Source of the DNA: Mycobacterium sp. 050128 | GTDB lineage: Bacteria; Actinomycetota; Actinomycetes; Mycobacteriales; Mycobacteriaceae | Assembly: GCF_036409155.1 (NCBI RefSeq) | Contig: NZ_JAZGLW010000001.1 | Location: 992,001 to 1,056,000, forward strand | Length of the DNA stretch: 64,000 nucleotides | Reading direction: 5' to 3' | Shown here: in pieces, positions 1 through 8,718 of the stretch | How positions within the stretch are numbered: the stretch's first letter is position 1 | How the letters are laid out: each line of letters begins with the position of its first letter | Program-made: the position numbers and the translations under genes | The notes under the pieces: model-generated | The model's database searches: none | Told to the model about the DNA's origin: nothing | The model's input: only the letters and a program-made list of their open reading frames with translations

Positions 1-61
1 TGAGCGTGCACAGCTGTCGGTTACGCGCCAACCTGCGACTCGCGGCGAAGGCCACGCACAC
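1..61 (-). CDS. MFS/cyclic-nucleotide-binding transporter, N-terminal fragment cut by window edge
   Basis: Reading left from a GTG at 61, the minus strand encodes MCVAFAASRRLARNRQLCTL with no stop before the window edge. This matches the first 20 residues of the full MFS-cNMP protein at 1073-3106 (MCVAFAASRSLARNPQLRML), so a second copy of that gene family starts here. The DNA around both starts is also alike: 33-67 and 3078-3112 differ at one base in 35. Only 20 codons are visible, so function is inferred entirely from the paralogue. Confidence 0.75.
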   Translation of the reverse strand, partial: MCVAFAASRRLARNRQLCTL

Positions 62-215
62 ACCTTATGCGGATGAGTGCCGGCCGCGTCTCGCAAGGCT
101 GGTTTCAAATGCGGTTCATAGCCTGTTGGAAATCACCGCCCGTCCAGGCGCTACCCGATGACCGACGTAGCCGCGCGCGGGGCACCGTCCGGCCACACGT
201 AGTTAGATCGGCACT

Positions 216-986
216 ATGGGCGAACGCGTCACGTTCCAAAGCTCCAGCGGCGCGAATCTGGCCGGCGTCATCGAGGTCCCGGAAACGGTGGTTCGCGGCT
301 GGGGTGTGTTCGCGCACGGCTTCACGCTCGGCAAGGACTGTCCGGCCGCGGCCCGGATCTGCAAGCAGCTGGCGTCCGACGGCATCGGCATGCTGCGCTT
401 CGACGCACTAGGGCTCGGTGGATCCGACGGGAACTGGGGTGACGGGTCGTTCACCGTCAAGGTCGACGACGTCGTGCAGGCATGCGAGTTCATGGCAGAC
501 CGCGGGACGCCGGCCGACATCCTCGTCGGGCACTCGTGGGGTGGCGCGGCGGTGATCGCCGCGGCGATGCGGGCGCCGGGCGTGCGATCGGTCGTCACAG
601 TGGCAGCACCGTTTGACCCCAGCCATGTCGAAAAGCACTACGACGCCGTGGTCGACCGCTGCATTTCCGACGGCAGCGCCGAGTGGATGGTCGGTGGACG
701 CACGCTGATCCTCAAGCGGTCATTCGTCGAGGATGTCCGCGCGGCGCACCTGCACGACAAAATCAAAAGCCTGCGCCTACCGCTGCTCATCCTGCACTCG
801 CCCACCGACAACACGGTCGGCATCGAGAACGCAAGCGAGATCTTCCGGCTGGCCCGCCACCCGCGCAGCTTCGTCTCACTCGAGGGATCCGATCACCTGC
901 TCACCGCCCGCGGCCAGGCCCATCGGGCCGGCCGAATCATCGGCGCCTGGGCCGACGCATACCTGGGTTCCGACGCGGAAAGTTAG
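216..986 (+). CDS. alpha/beta hydrolase
   Basis: A 256-residue cytoplasmic alpha/beta-hydrolase with no signal peptide. The nucleophile elbow GHSWGG is at residues 105-110 (Ser107). The likely acid is Asp198 in SPTDNTV and the likely base is His227 in GSDHLL, in the order expected for the fold. An oxyanion-type HGF is at about residues 34-36. The family includes small esterases and acyl-peptidase-like hydrolases, and the substrate cannot be read from the sequence. It sits alone between two paralogous MFS-cNMP genes and is transcribed divergently from the first. The ATG at 216 precedes the whole domain. Confidence 0.85.
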   Translation: MGERVTFQSSSGANLAGVIEVPETVVRGWGVFAHGFTLGKDCPAAARICKQLASDGIGMLRFDALGLGGSDGNWGDGSFTVKVDDVVQACEFMADRGTPADILVGHSWGGAAVIAAAMRAPGVRSVVTVAAPFDPSHVEKHYDAVVDRCISDGSAEWMVGGRTLILKRSFVEDVRAAHLHDKIKSLRLPLLILHSPTDNTVGIENASEIFRLARHPRSFVSLEGSDHLLTARGQAHRAGRIIGAWADAYLGSDAES

Positions 987-1072
987 CTCAGACAACATAA
1001 TTCAAGCTCATCGCTCGACAGCCCGCGACCAGTCTGTGTCTCGACGGATCCTCCGGGTTGGCTCGTCGAGCG

Positions 1073-3106
1073 CTACCCCGCATGTCGGGCACGCTGAAAG
1101 GCGTCCCGGTCGACGGCCAACAGCGTGGTGTCGCCCAGTGCCTTCACGGTGGCGGTGCGGGGCACGTCGCGCAGGATCGCCAACTCGCCGAATCCGTCCC
1201 CGGGCCGCAGTTCACGGATCTCGGTGTCGCTTTCGAAAACCGTTGCGGCGCCGTCGACGATCACGTAGTACGTGTCGCCGTAGTCGCCCTCGCGGGTGAT
1301 CAGCGCACCGTCGCCGGCCTCGAACACCCGCGCCGTATCGGCAAGCTCACCCAGCGCCGCCGCCTCGATCGTGGCCATCGGTGGCTGCGAGGACAACAGC
1401 TCGCGGGCGGCCCCACTGCCCAGCGTCGCCTCGCGGTTCAACTCGACGAGGCGCTCGGCAACCGGCGGGGTCTCCACGCGGGTGTCGGCAATCCGACCGA
1501 GGCGGCCCATTGACACATTGTCGGTGCAGAGCGCGCTGAGGAACTCAGCGCGGTCGATGGCGACCAGATCGAGATCCTCGCGCGCCGTCACCGTGGAGGA
1601 CCGTGGCGCCTTGTGCAACAACGCGATTTCCCCGAACGACCCGCCGGGCCCCAGCGTCGCCACCCGGCGCCCGTCGACGGCGATCTCGGCCAAGCCCGCG
1701 GCGATCACGTAGAAGCGGTCACCGCTGTCGCCCTGCCGGAACACCTCACACCCGGCGGGCAGCGTCACGCGCGTCGCGGCGCGGGCAAGCTGTTCGAGCG
1801 CCAGCGCCGGCAGGGGTTGCAGCATCGGGGCGGCGCGAATCACCGCCAGCTTGGCCGCATCCTCATCACTCAACTCGTCGGCGCCGCGCAGCCGCGGCCA
1901 CGCCAACAGCGTGATCAGGCCCGCCAAACCCCCCACAACGCTCAATGTCGCGGGCACCCCCAACGGACTGATCAGGAATGGCGCGATTACTGCGCCCGAA
2001 GCCATGCCGACCATGTACAGGCTCTGCAAGCTGGCCACCGCCGGCACCATCGTGGCGCGGGCGACACTTCGCTGCACCAACGTCGGCGCGATGGCGTAAG
2101 TGACCGCACCGGCGCCACCAAGGCCAGCGGCCAGCGTCAGGCCGATGCCAGGGGAAGTAATCGCTCCTATCGACGCGAAGGCCAAGGCTAAGCCGAGCAG
2201 CGCCCCGACGAGCACGCCGGCCAGGCCGCGCCGCGCGACAATCGACAGAGTCGCCAGCGCGCCGACCAATCCCCCGGCGCCGTACAGCGTCATGATCGTT
2301 GTGACACCGCCATCGCCTAGATGCAGCCGCTCCTTGGCCACCAATGCACTGGCGACAAACCAGACGCCCAACACGGTGACGTTGGCCACGAACAACACGG
2401 TGGCCGCGGCGGCCGGACGGCTTGCGGCGATGGCACGAAACCCCGCCCCCAGCATCCTGAGCTGCGACCTCACCGACCCGCCGGACCGCCCAGAGGTAGG
2501 AGTTTGGGAATCGTCATTCGGCACCCGGATCAGCAGCGCCACGACTAAGCCGAGAGCGAAGGTGGTCGCCGGGAGGGCGAAGGCCCAGGCGATGCCCCCA
2601 AACTCTAACGCCACTGCTGCCAGCGCCGGTCCGATTAACGCGCTGGCGCTGACCAGTGAGCTGGTCATGGCATTTCCCGCGGCCGCCTCGGCTGCGGTGT
2701 TGGAAAGTCTGACCACCAACGCGCCGTGCAGCGGCCGCACCCCCGCCGAAAGAATGGAGTCCACGGCCACGAGCACCAGCACGACGCTGACGGACGCTCC
2801 GCTGAGCACCGCAATGATCGTCGCGACCATCGCCAGGCAACGAACCCCGATCCCAAGCGCCAGATGAAACTGCGGACGCGCACTAGTGGCAAGCGGCGCA
2901 GTCAGCGGCCCGACCAGCCCCGCTGGCAGCGTTGCCAGCACGGTCGCCGCACCGACAGTGGCAGCACCTCCGACCGCGAAGGTGAAAGCGATGAGCAAGA
3001 CCAAATGCGCAAACGCCCCGATGTAAAAGACCGTCCAGGCAGACATGAGCATGCGCAATTGCGGGTTGCGTGCCAAGCTGCGACTCGCGGCGAAAGCCAC
3101 GCACAC
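1073..3106 (-). CDS. MFS transporter with two C-terminal cyclic-nucleotide-binding domains
   Basis: A 677-residue fusion. Residues 1 to about 400 are a hydrophobic major-facilitator-type membrane region with many segments. Two cNMP-binding (CAP_ED) domains follow. Each has the phosphate-binding cassette with the key Glu and Arg: FGEIALLHKAPRSSTV in the first and FGELAILRDVPRTATV near the C-terminus. This supports binding of cAMP or a related nucleotide as a direct cytosolic control on transport. The substrate is unknown. The start is GTG at 3106, and the paralogue at the left edge uses the equivalent GTG. A class III cyclase-like protein lies in the same window (14369-17542), but a link is only speculative. 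Confidence 0.87.
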   Translation of the reverse strand: MCVAFAASRSLARNPQLRMLMSAWTVFYIGAFAHLVLLIAFTFAVGGAATVGAATVLATLPAGLVGPLTAPLATSARPQFHLALGIGVRCLAMVATIIAVLSGASVSVVLVLVAVDSILSAGVRPLHGALVVRLSNTAAEAAAGNAMTSSLVSASALIGPALAAVALEFGGIAWAFALPATTFALGLVVALLIRVPNDDSQTPTSGRSGGSVRSQLRMLGAGFRAIAASRPAAAATVLFVANVTVLGVWFVASALVAKERLHLGDGGVTTIMTLYGAGGLVGALATLSIVARRGLAGVLVGALLGLALAFASIGAITSPGIGLTLAAGLGGAGAVTYAIAPTLVQRSVARATMVPAVASLQSLYMVGMASGAVIAPFLISPLGVPATLSVVGGLAGLITLLAWPRLRGADELSDEDAAKLAVIRAAPMLQPLPALALEQLARAATRVTLPAGCEVFRQGDSGDRFYVIAAGLAEIAVDGRRVATLGPGGSFGEIALLHKAPRSSTVTAREDLDLVAIDRAEFLSALCTDNVSMGRLGRIADTRVETPPVAERLVELNREATLGSGAARELLSSQPPMATIEAAALGELADTARVFEAGDGALITREGDYGDTYYVIVDGAATVFESDTEIRELRPGDGFGELAILRDVPRTATVKALGDTTLLAVDRDAFQRARHAG

Positions 3107-3475
3107 ACCTTAATGCCTATGCGCAGACCCTGCGCTCGCTTAGGCGAGGGAACGTAATTCGTCACGTTCGGTGGGCAGCCCGAGCGTCGGGCGACCGACG
3201 AACACTTCGCAGACCCAGCGCTCGTTGCGCCGCAAAGTCAGGGGCCAGCGTGCGCTCGCGCCGCAGCAGGGTGATCGTCCGTGTCGGCCAAACCGTGGGT
3301 TCACCCGCCGATCATCTCGGCGGCTCGCGGCAGCCGGCACCTTCGGTGCTTCCCGGACGCGCTGTAGCATTGCGAGAAGCGTTGCGCGACAGCACTAATG
3401 GCGTGTTGACCGCCGGGGAAAACGCGATGTTGGCGGAATGGCTCGATCGCCTGGCCGATCAGCCGAACGGGTAGC
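3107..3475. other. intergenic stretch without a convincing gene
   Basis: This is 369 bases between the MFS gene start and the 3' end of the PAP2/kinase gene. Short open frames on both strands overlap one another. A plus-strand tail ending at 3474 (...LTAGENAMLAEWLDRLADQPNG) and a minus-strand tail ending near 3140 (...RWVCEVFVGRPTLGLPTERDEL) each look protein-like. Neither has a recognisable start, ribosome site or domain. They may be worn gene remnants. I see no clear terminator or repeat other than the shared start-region sequence at 3078-3112. Confidence 0.4.
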
Positions 3476-4965
3476 TCAGCGAACCGGGCAGAACACCGGC
3501 AGCACCCGGTATTTCGCGGCGAAGCTCGCTTCGCGGTATTCGTCGCCGACCTCGCCGTCGTGCGCGATCACCGTCGGTGCGTCAACGGCCGTGAAGCTGA
3601 ATTCGGGCACCTGCAGCTCGTGGTAGAGGGGGCTGCGCTGCAACCGTCCGAAGGCGAGCGCGGTCAGGATCCTGGTCGCGGCGAACCGGCGGCCGGTTTC
3701 GAGAATGCGCACATCGATCAGGCCGTCGTCCATGCGTGTTCGACGCGACGGCGCGAATCCCGTTGGCAGATAGAGCGAGTTGCCCAGGAAGAACAGCGAC
3801 GTCAGCAAGGTCTTGTTGTCGTAGCGGATGCGGACGGGCCGATCCTTGCGCAGCGTGTGCAGCATCGCGTAGAAGCCGGCCAGCGGCTTGCCGATCCGTT
3901 TCTCCAGCTTTTCGCGCTGCTGCACGAACGTCGGATACGCGCCGATGCTGGCGGTATTGATCACCATCCGACTTTCGTTGAGGCACACCAGATCAACGCA
4001 AGCCACGCTGCCGCGACGGATCGACTCCACCGTCTTGCCGACGGTGTCGCAGCCGATGTCCTTCGCGAAGTGGTTGAACGTTCCGGCCGGAAAGACGGCC
4101 AGCGGGAGCCCCGCGTCGACAGCCACCGCCGCGGCGGTGGCCACCGTGCCGTCGCCGCCGCCGACCGCGAGCACCTCGGCGCGCGCGGCGGCAGTGCGCA
4201 GCACCTGCTCGGGGTCATCGTCGGGACCGAGCTCGACGATCTCGGCCTTCGGCAACTCGGCGCGAACCTCCGCGACGACGCGAGCGCCGGTGCCGCTGCC
4301 CGAGGCGGGATTGACCACGAACACCACGCCGGAGCCGTCGGGCCGTTCCGGCGTCTCGATGCGCAGCGGTTCCGATTGCGGCAGCGCGGTTTCGGCGACG
4401 GCGGGACCAGCTTGCCGCCCAGCACGGCGATGCCGGCGCCGACGCCCAGCCCCGCGACGACGTCGCCGGGGTAGTGCGCGCCGGTCGCCACTCGCGACAA
4501 CCCGACCAGGCCGGCCAGCAGCGCCAGCGCGAAGCCCAACGGCGGACTCTCCAGACCCACGCCGACGGCGAATGCGGCGGCACTGGCCGAGTGTCCCGAC
4601 GGAAACGAGTTGGAGGTCGGGCGGCGATGGGCTCTTCTGACCACCGGCACCGACTCGTAGAGCGGTCGCGAGCGCGGGCGGATTCGTTTGGCGATCTGAT
4701 TGGTGAACAAGCTCGTCACGCCGAGCGTCACGAGCCCGCGCGTCGCGCCGCGCTGCGCGGCGGGCTTCCTGGTCGCGAGCAGCCCCGCGGCGATGACGAA
4801 CCACAGCTTGGAGTGGTCGGCCGCCCGCGTCAGCGGCGGCATGACGGTGTCGAGCAGCGGGGTGGGGGTTTCGGCCACCGCGACGAACAACTCGCGATCA
4901 AGGGTGCCCAAACCCCGGGTGATCTGTTTGATGCCGCGCGCGCGTTGCCAGGGCCCCCTGCTCAT
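3476..4965 (-). pseudogene. PAP2 phosphatase / diacylglycerol kinase fusion, split by a one-base frameshift
   Basis: Two minus-strand frames join into one protein. From the ATG at 4965, residues 1 to about 187 form a PAP2 acid-phosphatase domain with KRIRPRSRP, FPSGHSASA and SRVATGAHYPGD, the three PAP2 signatures. The frame then leaves homology at GGKLVP. The other frame continues from AVAETALP into a lipid-kinase (DAGKc) domain with VNPASGSG, the VGGGDGT nucleotide loop, PAGTFNHFA and DDGLIDV, ending at 3476. One missing base in the GGG run at plus-strand 4403-4405 restores a single frame. The intact family is a bifunctional membrane-lipid phosphatase/kinase. This copy is either a true frameshift mutant or a sequencing error. 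Confidence 0.85.
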
Positions 4966-5007
4966 TCGCTACACCCTAGCGGTGGGACTGATAACAATTG
5001 ACGGACT

Positions 5008-5799
5008 ATGACCAGGCGACCGGCAGCCGACCATCACCAGAAGTGGCTAGCCAACGCCGAACGTCTGGGCGTCCCCGCGGCGGTCACCACCGCGATCGCG
5101 GCGCAACACGGCATCACGCCCGAAAGCTTTCGGGTCCTCGAGCAAATGGCGGAGATCACCGATCCGGATGGCAAGTCGTTCTTTCTCATTCCTACGGGCA
5201 GCACCGGCGAGCAGGCGCGCGCGGCCACGCTGATGACCTACATCCTCAACGCGGGCACCGGCTACGGCGCCCCGGCGCGCCCGCCCACCGACTTTCCCGC
5301 GACGCCGTACTGCGCCGACGAGGTACAGCGGATCGTCGATCGCCAGCATGCGAACAGCTGGAGTTACGACGAGGACGTCGGGTTCGTCGACCGCAATGGC
5401 GGACGCCTCGTCACCACCCCGAACGGCATGCTGATGGGCCTGGGCGGCAACTGGATCCAGCGACTGTTCAGCCAGCAGGGCGGCACCGCGTGGGGTGACA
5501 TCTTCATGGTCAACGTCGCGGTCGACGTCGCGGACTCGACCGGCCCCGCCCGACGGCTGCGCCAGATGGTCGAGTCCGGGCACGCGTGGTACACCGATCG
5601 CAAGGGCCGGCCCGTGGAAAGCACTCTCGCGCTGGACCGGGTACTGCACCACGAGGAGCTGCATTCCCAGCAGTGGGCCGCCAAGGGCCACTCCCGGATG
5701 ATCGTTGCCTACCTCTGGGAAGTGGCCCGCGACAGGCTGTTTGGCAAGACGAACCGGCTCGAGGCGCAGGCGGGTCTGGGCGACGGCGGCTACCAGTAA
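5008..5799 (+). CDS. hypothetical protein with an HEELH motif
   Basis: A 263-residue soluble protein starting at ATG 5008. I do not recognise its family by name. Near the C-terminus, residues 215-219 read HEELH, an HExxH-type zinc-metallopeptidase motif followed by SQQW and a later Glu252 that could be a third ligand. The preceding DRVLHH and following AKGHSRM give a pattern like small domains with a buried HExxH helix. No signal peptide or membrane segment is visible. It is divergent from the broken PAP2/kinase gene and convergent with the GAP-family gene. Peptidase activity is only a possibility. Confidence 0.75.
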   Translation: MTRRPAADHHQKWLANAERLGVPAAVTTAIAAQHGITPESFRVLEQMAEITDPDGKSFFLIPTGSTGEQARAATLMTYILNAGTGYGAPARPPTDFPATPYCADEVQRIVDRQHANSWSYDEDVGFVDRNGGRLVTTPNGMLMGLGGNWIQRLFSQQGGTAWGDIFMVNVAVDVADSTGPARRLRQMVESGHAWYTDRKGRPVESTLALDRVLHHEELHSQQWAAKGHSRMIVAYLWEVARDRLFGKTNRLEAQAGLGDGGYQ

Positions 5800-5815
5800 C
5801 CGCCGTAGCACCGTG

Positions 5816-6508
5816 CTATAGGGCGCGAATTCCGTTGTGCAGCACCATCACACCGATCAGGACCAGGATGCCCGCCATCAGTGCGGCATTGTGCTTCTCC
5901 ATCCAGTCCCGGACGCGTTCCAGGAAATCGTCGAGGCGATGACCCGCGGCCGCATAGGCCAGGATCGGGATCGCGACCGTCGACGCGGACACGGCGACGA
6001 AGACAATGCCGGCCGACAGCTTGTCCATATCGTCGAGGTGACTGGTGCCGATGGCCAAGCCGGCCGCCACGTTCATCAGTAGTACCTCGACGCGGACCAC
6101 CGTCAGGACCAGTCCGGTGATGGCCGCGCGCCGGGGGCGCATGGTGGAAAAGTGCCTCATCCAGGCCGGGGACTCGGTGGAGCGGTGCCGGGTCAGCCAT
6201 CGGTAAATGCCGAACAGGATCAGCGCGGAGCCCAGCACCACCCGAGTCCAGGACGCCCACGTCGGCGGCGACGACTTGTGCATGTCGCCGAGCCCACCCG
6301 AGCCGGCCACGAAGATCACGGTCTGCGCCACCAGGCCGAACACCCAGCCGCCGAGGAAGGCCAGTCCGGCGGGCCGCGGCTGCGGTGCGTGCAGCACCAG
6401 GACGGCCGGGATGATCGACAGCGGAGAGACGGCGATAACGAGAGCCAGCGGAATAAGAGTGGGTAACAGCGAGCTCCAGCTTCCAGCCACGGGTAGCAAT
6501 CCTCTCAT
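5816..6508 (-). CDS. GAP (Sap/LysE-like) family membrane protein
   Basis: A 230-residue polytopic protein with about six hydrophobic segments. It begins MRGLLPVAGSW, with a first helix of LLPTLIPLALVIAVSPLSI. The pattern of a Pro-Leu-Ser-Ile first helix, a long polar loop after helix three (RHRSTESPAWMRHF) and a final helix (MAGILVLIGVMVLHNGI) fits the actinobacterial GAP/Sap family. Members include mycobacterial proteins linked to export of lipids such as glycopeptidolipid. I chose the ATG at 6508 because the longer upstream frame is Arg/Pro-rich and would cross the divergent promoter of the guanine deaminase. The cargo is unknown. Confidence 0.8.
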   Translation of the reverse strand: MRGLLPVAGSWSSLLPTLIPLALVIAVSPLSIIPAVLVLHAPQPRPAGLAFLGGWVFGLVAQTVIFVAGSGGLGDMHKSSPPTWASWTRVVLGSALILFGIYRWLTRHRSTESPAWMRHFSTMRPRRAAITGLVLTVVRVEVLLMNVAAGLAIGTSHLDDMDKLSAGIVFVAVSASTVAIPILAYAAAGHRLDDFLERVRDWMEKHNAALMAGILVLIGVMVLHNGIRAL

Positions 6509-6609
6509 CGACGTCGTCACCGAGCTACCGAACTGACCGGGCCGTTGACCACGCCCAGGTGGTTGTATGTGAATGCAGCGCGACGGGGAAAACACTAGGG
6601 GAAGATCAC

Positions 6610-8004
6610 GTGGCTCGGATTCATCTTGGGCACATTTTTCACCTCGCCGGCTCGCCGCTGGTGTCCGAAGCCGCCCATGCATTGGTGTCCATCCCCGAGG
6701 GCGCATTGGTGATCGAGGACGACGGCAAGATCGCTTTCTGTGGTGACCGCGCCGGCGTCCCGCTCAAGTACCGGTCCACACCCGTGACGGATCATCGGCC
6801 CGGCTATCTGCTTCCGGGCTTCGTGGATACCCACGTTCATTTCCCGCAGACCTTCGCGGCCGACTCGTACCACGGTGGACAGCTGCTGGACTGGCTGAAC
6901 CAGTGCATTTATCCCGCCGAAGCCCGCTTCGCCGACCCGAACTTCGCCCGGCGGGCAGCTGTCGAGTTCTGCGACCGCCGCATCGCGAGCGGAACCACGG
7001 CGGCCATGGTCTTCGGGTCGCCGTTCCCCAGCGCCCAGGATGCGTTGTTCACCGAAACGGCGCGCCGCGGGTTGCGGATGGTCAGCGGCCGCGGCATCCA
7101 GACCGTCGGGCCGACGGCTGCCAAGCCGTTGATGACGTCGGAAGACGACGCGATCCGGCTGGCGCGCGAGGAGATCAACAAATGGCACGCCGCCGACACC
7201 GGCAACGTGAAGACCGCCCGGCTGCACGTGGCGCTGGTCCCGCGCTTCGCGATCGCAGTGACCACAGAGACTCTGAAAAGACTTGGCGAACTGTATGATT
7301 CGGTGCGAGATCGTGGCGTGTACTTCCACACACACCTCAACGAGAGTAACCGGCCGGGCACCGGTGAAGTCGGCAAGACCAAGCAGTCCTATCAAGTCGA
7401 CACGTGCCTGGACACCTACGACGGCAAGTTTCTACCCGGCTCGAATGTCGGCGGCCCGAGCATGCTGGGACGGCGCAGCGTGATGGCGCACGCGGTGCAC
7501 TGCCAGGACACCGAACTGCAGCGCATGTCGGAGACGGGCACGTCCATCGCGCACTGCCCGGTGTCGCAACAGTTTCTCGGGTCCGGCACCATGCCGTGGC
7601 TCCGCACGGTCGCTTCCGGGGTAAACATCGCTGCCGGAACGGATTTCGGCGGCGGGGACGAGTGGCCGATTCCGCAGGTGCTCGCCACGGCCTTCAAGGT
7701 GCACATCTGCGAGCCCGGCGAAGCGGGCGTGTCGATGCATCCGGCCGAGATGCTGTTCATCGGAACGCTCGGCGGTGCCCGGGCGCTGGACATGGAGGAC
7801 CGGTTCGGCAACTTCGACGTCGGCAAGGAGGCCGACTTCGTCGTCGTCGACCCGAACCGCACGCCGGCGCTGAAGGCCGTGATCACCGACGGCGTGCGAT
7901 CCGACGATCCCGCGATGGCCCGAGACCAGACCTTGTTCGGCTTGCTGATGCGAACGCGCGAGACGTCCATCGCCGGCACCTATGTGCAGGGTCGTCGACT
8001 GTAA
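6610..8004 (+). CDS. guaD: guanine deaminase
   Basis: A 464-residue amidohydrolase that converts guanine to xanthine in purine salvage. The metal-site motif PGFVDTHVHFPQT has His75 and His77. It is followed by FHTHLNESN, HCPVSQQFLGSG and the GTDFGGGDEWP segment with the metal-site Asp, the set typical of bacterial guanine deaminases. Start is GTG at 6610 with AGGGGAAG about six bases upstream, in preference to a longer open frame. It is divergent from the GAP-family gene. The zinc-ligand set appears intact, so an active cytosolic enzyme is expected. Confidence 0.92.
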   Translation: MARIHLGHIFHLAGSPLVSEAAHALVSIPEGALVIEDDGKIAFCGDRAGVPLKYRSTPVTDHRPGYLLPGFVDTHVHFPQTFAADSYHGGQLLDWLNQCIYPAEARFADPNFARRAAVEFCDRRIASGTTAAMVFGSPFPSAQDALFTETARRGLRMVSGRGIQTVGPTAAKPLMTSEDDAIRLAREEINKWHAADTGNVKTARLHVALVPRFAIAVTTETLKRLGELYDSVRDRGVYFHTHLNESNRPGTGEVGKTKQSYQVDTCLDTYDGKFLPGSNVGGPSMLGRRSVMAHAVHCQDTELQRMSETGTSIAHCPVSQQFLGSGTMPWLRTVASGVNIAAGTDFGGGDEWPIPQVLATAFKVHICEPGEAGVSMHPAEMLFIGTLGGARALDMEDRFGNFDVGKEADFVVVDPNRTPALKAVITDGVRSDDPAMARDQTLFGLLMRTRETSIAGTYVQGRRL

Positions 8005-8016
8005 CCCTTACCGCCG

Positions 8017-8322
8017 CTACCCCTTTCGGCGCAGCGTCCAGGCCGGTATCCAGTGTGTCACCGTTTTCTGCTTGGACCCGTAGGCGATTGGGTAGGTCAC
8101 CAGTCCCCACCAGTCGCCCTGCTCGCACAGACCCCAGCAGCTCAGCCGGCCTTCGACGACCTTGTGCAGCTGCAGACCATTGGGCTGATACCGGCCCGAG
8201 CGATGTGGCTCGCGCGGAAAAAGCACCGTCAGGTCGATCAGCACCGCGATCGGCGGACGCACCACCCGAAACGGGTCGCGGACCGGCTGTCCGTTGTACC
8301 CGATCGACGCGAGCGGCCTCAT
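8017..8322 (-). CDS. small conserved hypothetical protein
   Basis: A 101-residue protein of unknown function starting MRPLASIGYNGQPVRDPF at ATG 8322. It contains a run rich in aromatic residues around Cys (LSCWGLCEQGDWWGLVTYPI) and ends WIPAWTLRRKG. The WWGLVTYPI and HWIPAW elements look like a short beta-rich domain. I recognise no enzyme motif, signal peptide or membrane helix. It is convergent with the guanine deaminase, 12 bases apart. An upstream in-frame ATG at 8415 would add 31 poorly conserved-looking residues, so the shorter start is preferred. Confidence 0.65.
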   Translation of the reverse strand: MRPLASIGYNGQPVRDPFRVVRPPIAVLIDLTVLFPREPHRSGRYQPNGLQLHKVVEGRLSCWGLCEQGDWWGLVTYPIAYGSKQKTVTHWIPAWTLRRKG

Positions 8323-8442
8323 TGTTCGATCATACGTTCGAAACGTGAAGGTCTGGTTGCGTCCGGTCAATTGCCCCTCCGCGCCCCCGGCGAATCGATA
8401 TAGTTCGCCTCGCAACCGACCGCTACAAGTGGGGAGATCCGC

Positions 8443-8670
8443 ATGATCAGGCTTATCGCTACGGGCTTACTGGCCTTGGGCGGGCTGATGACCACTGCGG
8501 TGGGCGTGGCCAATGCCGATGAAATTCAGGTCGACGGCGTCTATTCGACCCTGGGAGCGTGCGAGGCCGACGGCCCCCATGTCGAGATCACCCAGAACGA
8601 CCACTTGTACACGCACTGGGACTGCCGCCAGCACGCCGACGGCCTCTACTACCTGTACCTGACCAACTAG
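8443..8670 (+). CDS. small secreted protein
   Basis: A 75-residue protein with a clear Sec signal peptide: MIRLIATGLLALGGLMTTAVGVANA, with cleavage expected after ANA before DEIQ. The mature part is about 50 residues, acidic, with two cysteines (GACEADG and HWDCRQH) that could form a disulfide, and an aromatic tail DGLYYLYLTN. The size, signal and Cys pair resemble many short exported mycobacterial proteins of unknown role. A GGGGAG element precedes the ATG at 8443. A hairpin follows at 8679-8695. Confidence 0.8.
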   Translation: MIRLIATGLLALGGLMTTAVGVANADEIQVDGVYSTLGACEADGPHVEITQNDHLYTHWDCRQHADGLYYLYLTN

Positions 8671-8678
8671 TAGGCGCG

Positions 8679-8700
8679 CCCGGGGAGAGCCCGGGTTTGC
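8679..8700 (+). terminator. hairpin after the small secreted gene
   Basis: CCCGGG at 8679-8684 pairs with CCCGGG at 8690-8695 around a GAGAG loop, followed by TTTGC. It is a short GC stem with a weak T run just after the stop at 8670 and 18 bases before the next gene. It is consistent with a mycobacterial intrinsic terminator. Confidence 0.5.
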
Positions 8701-8718
8701 TTCTGGCACCATAACGGT

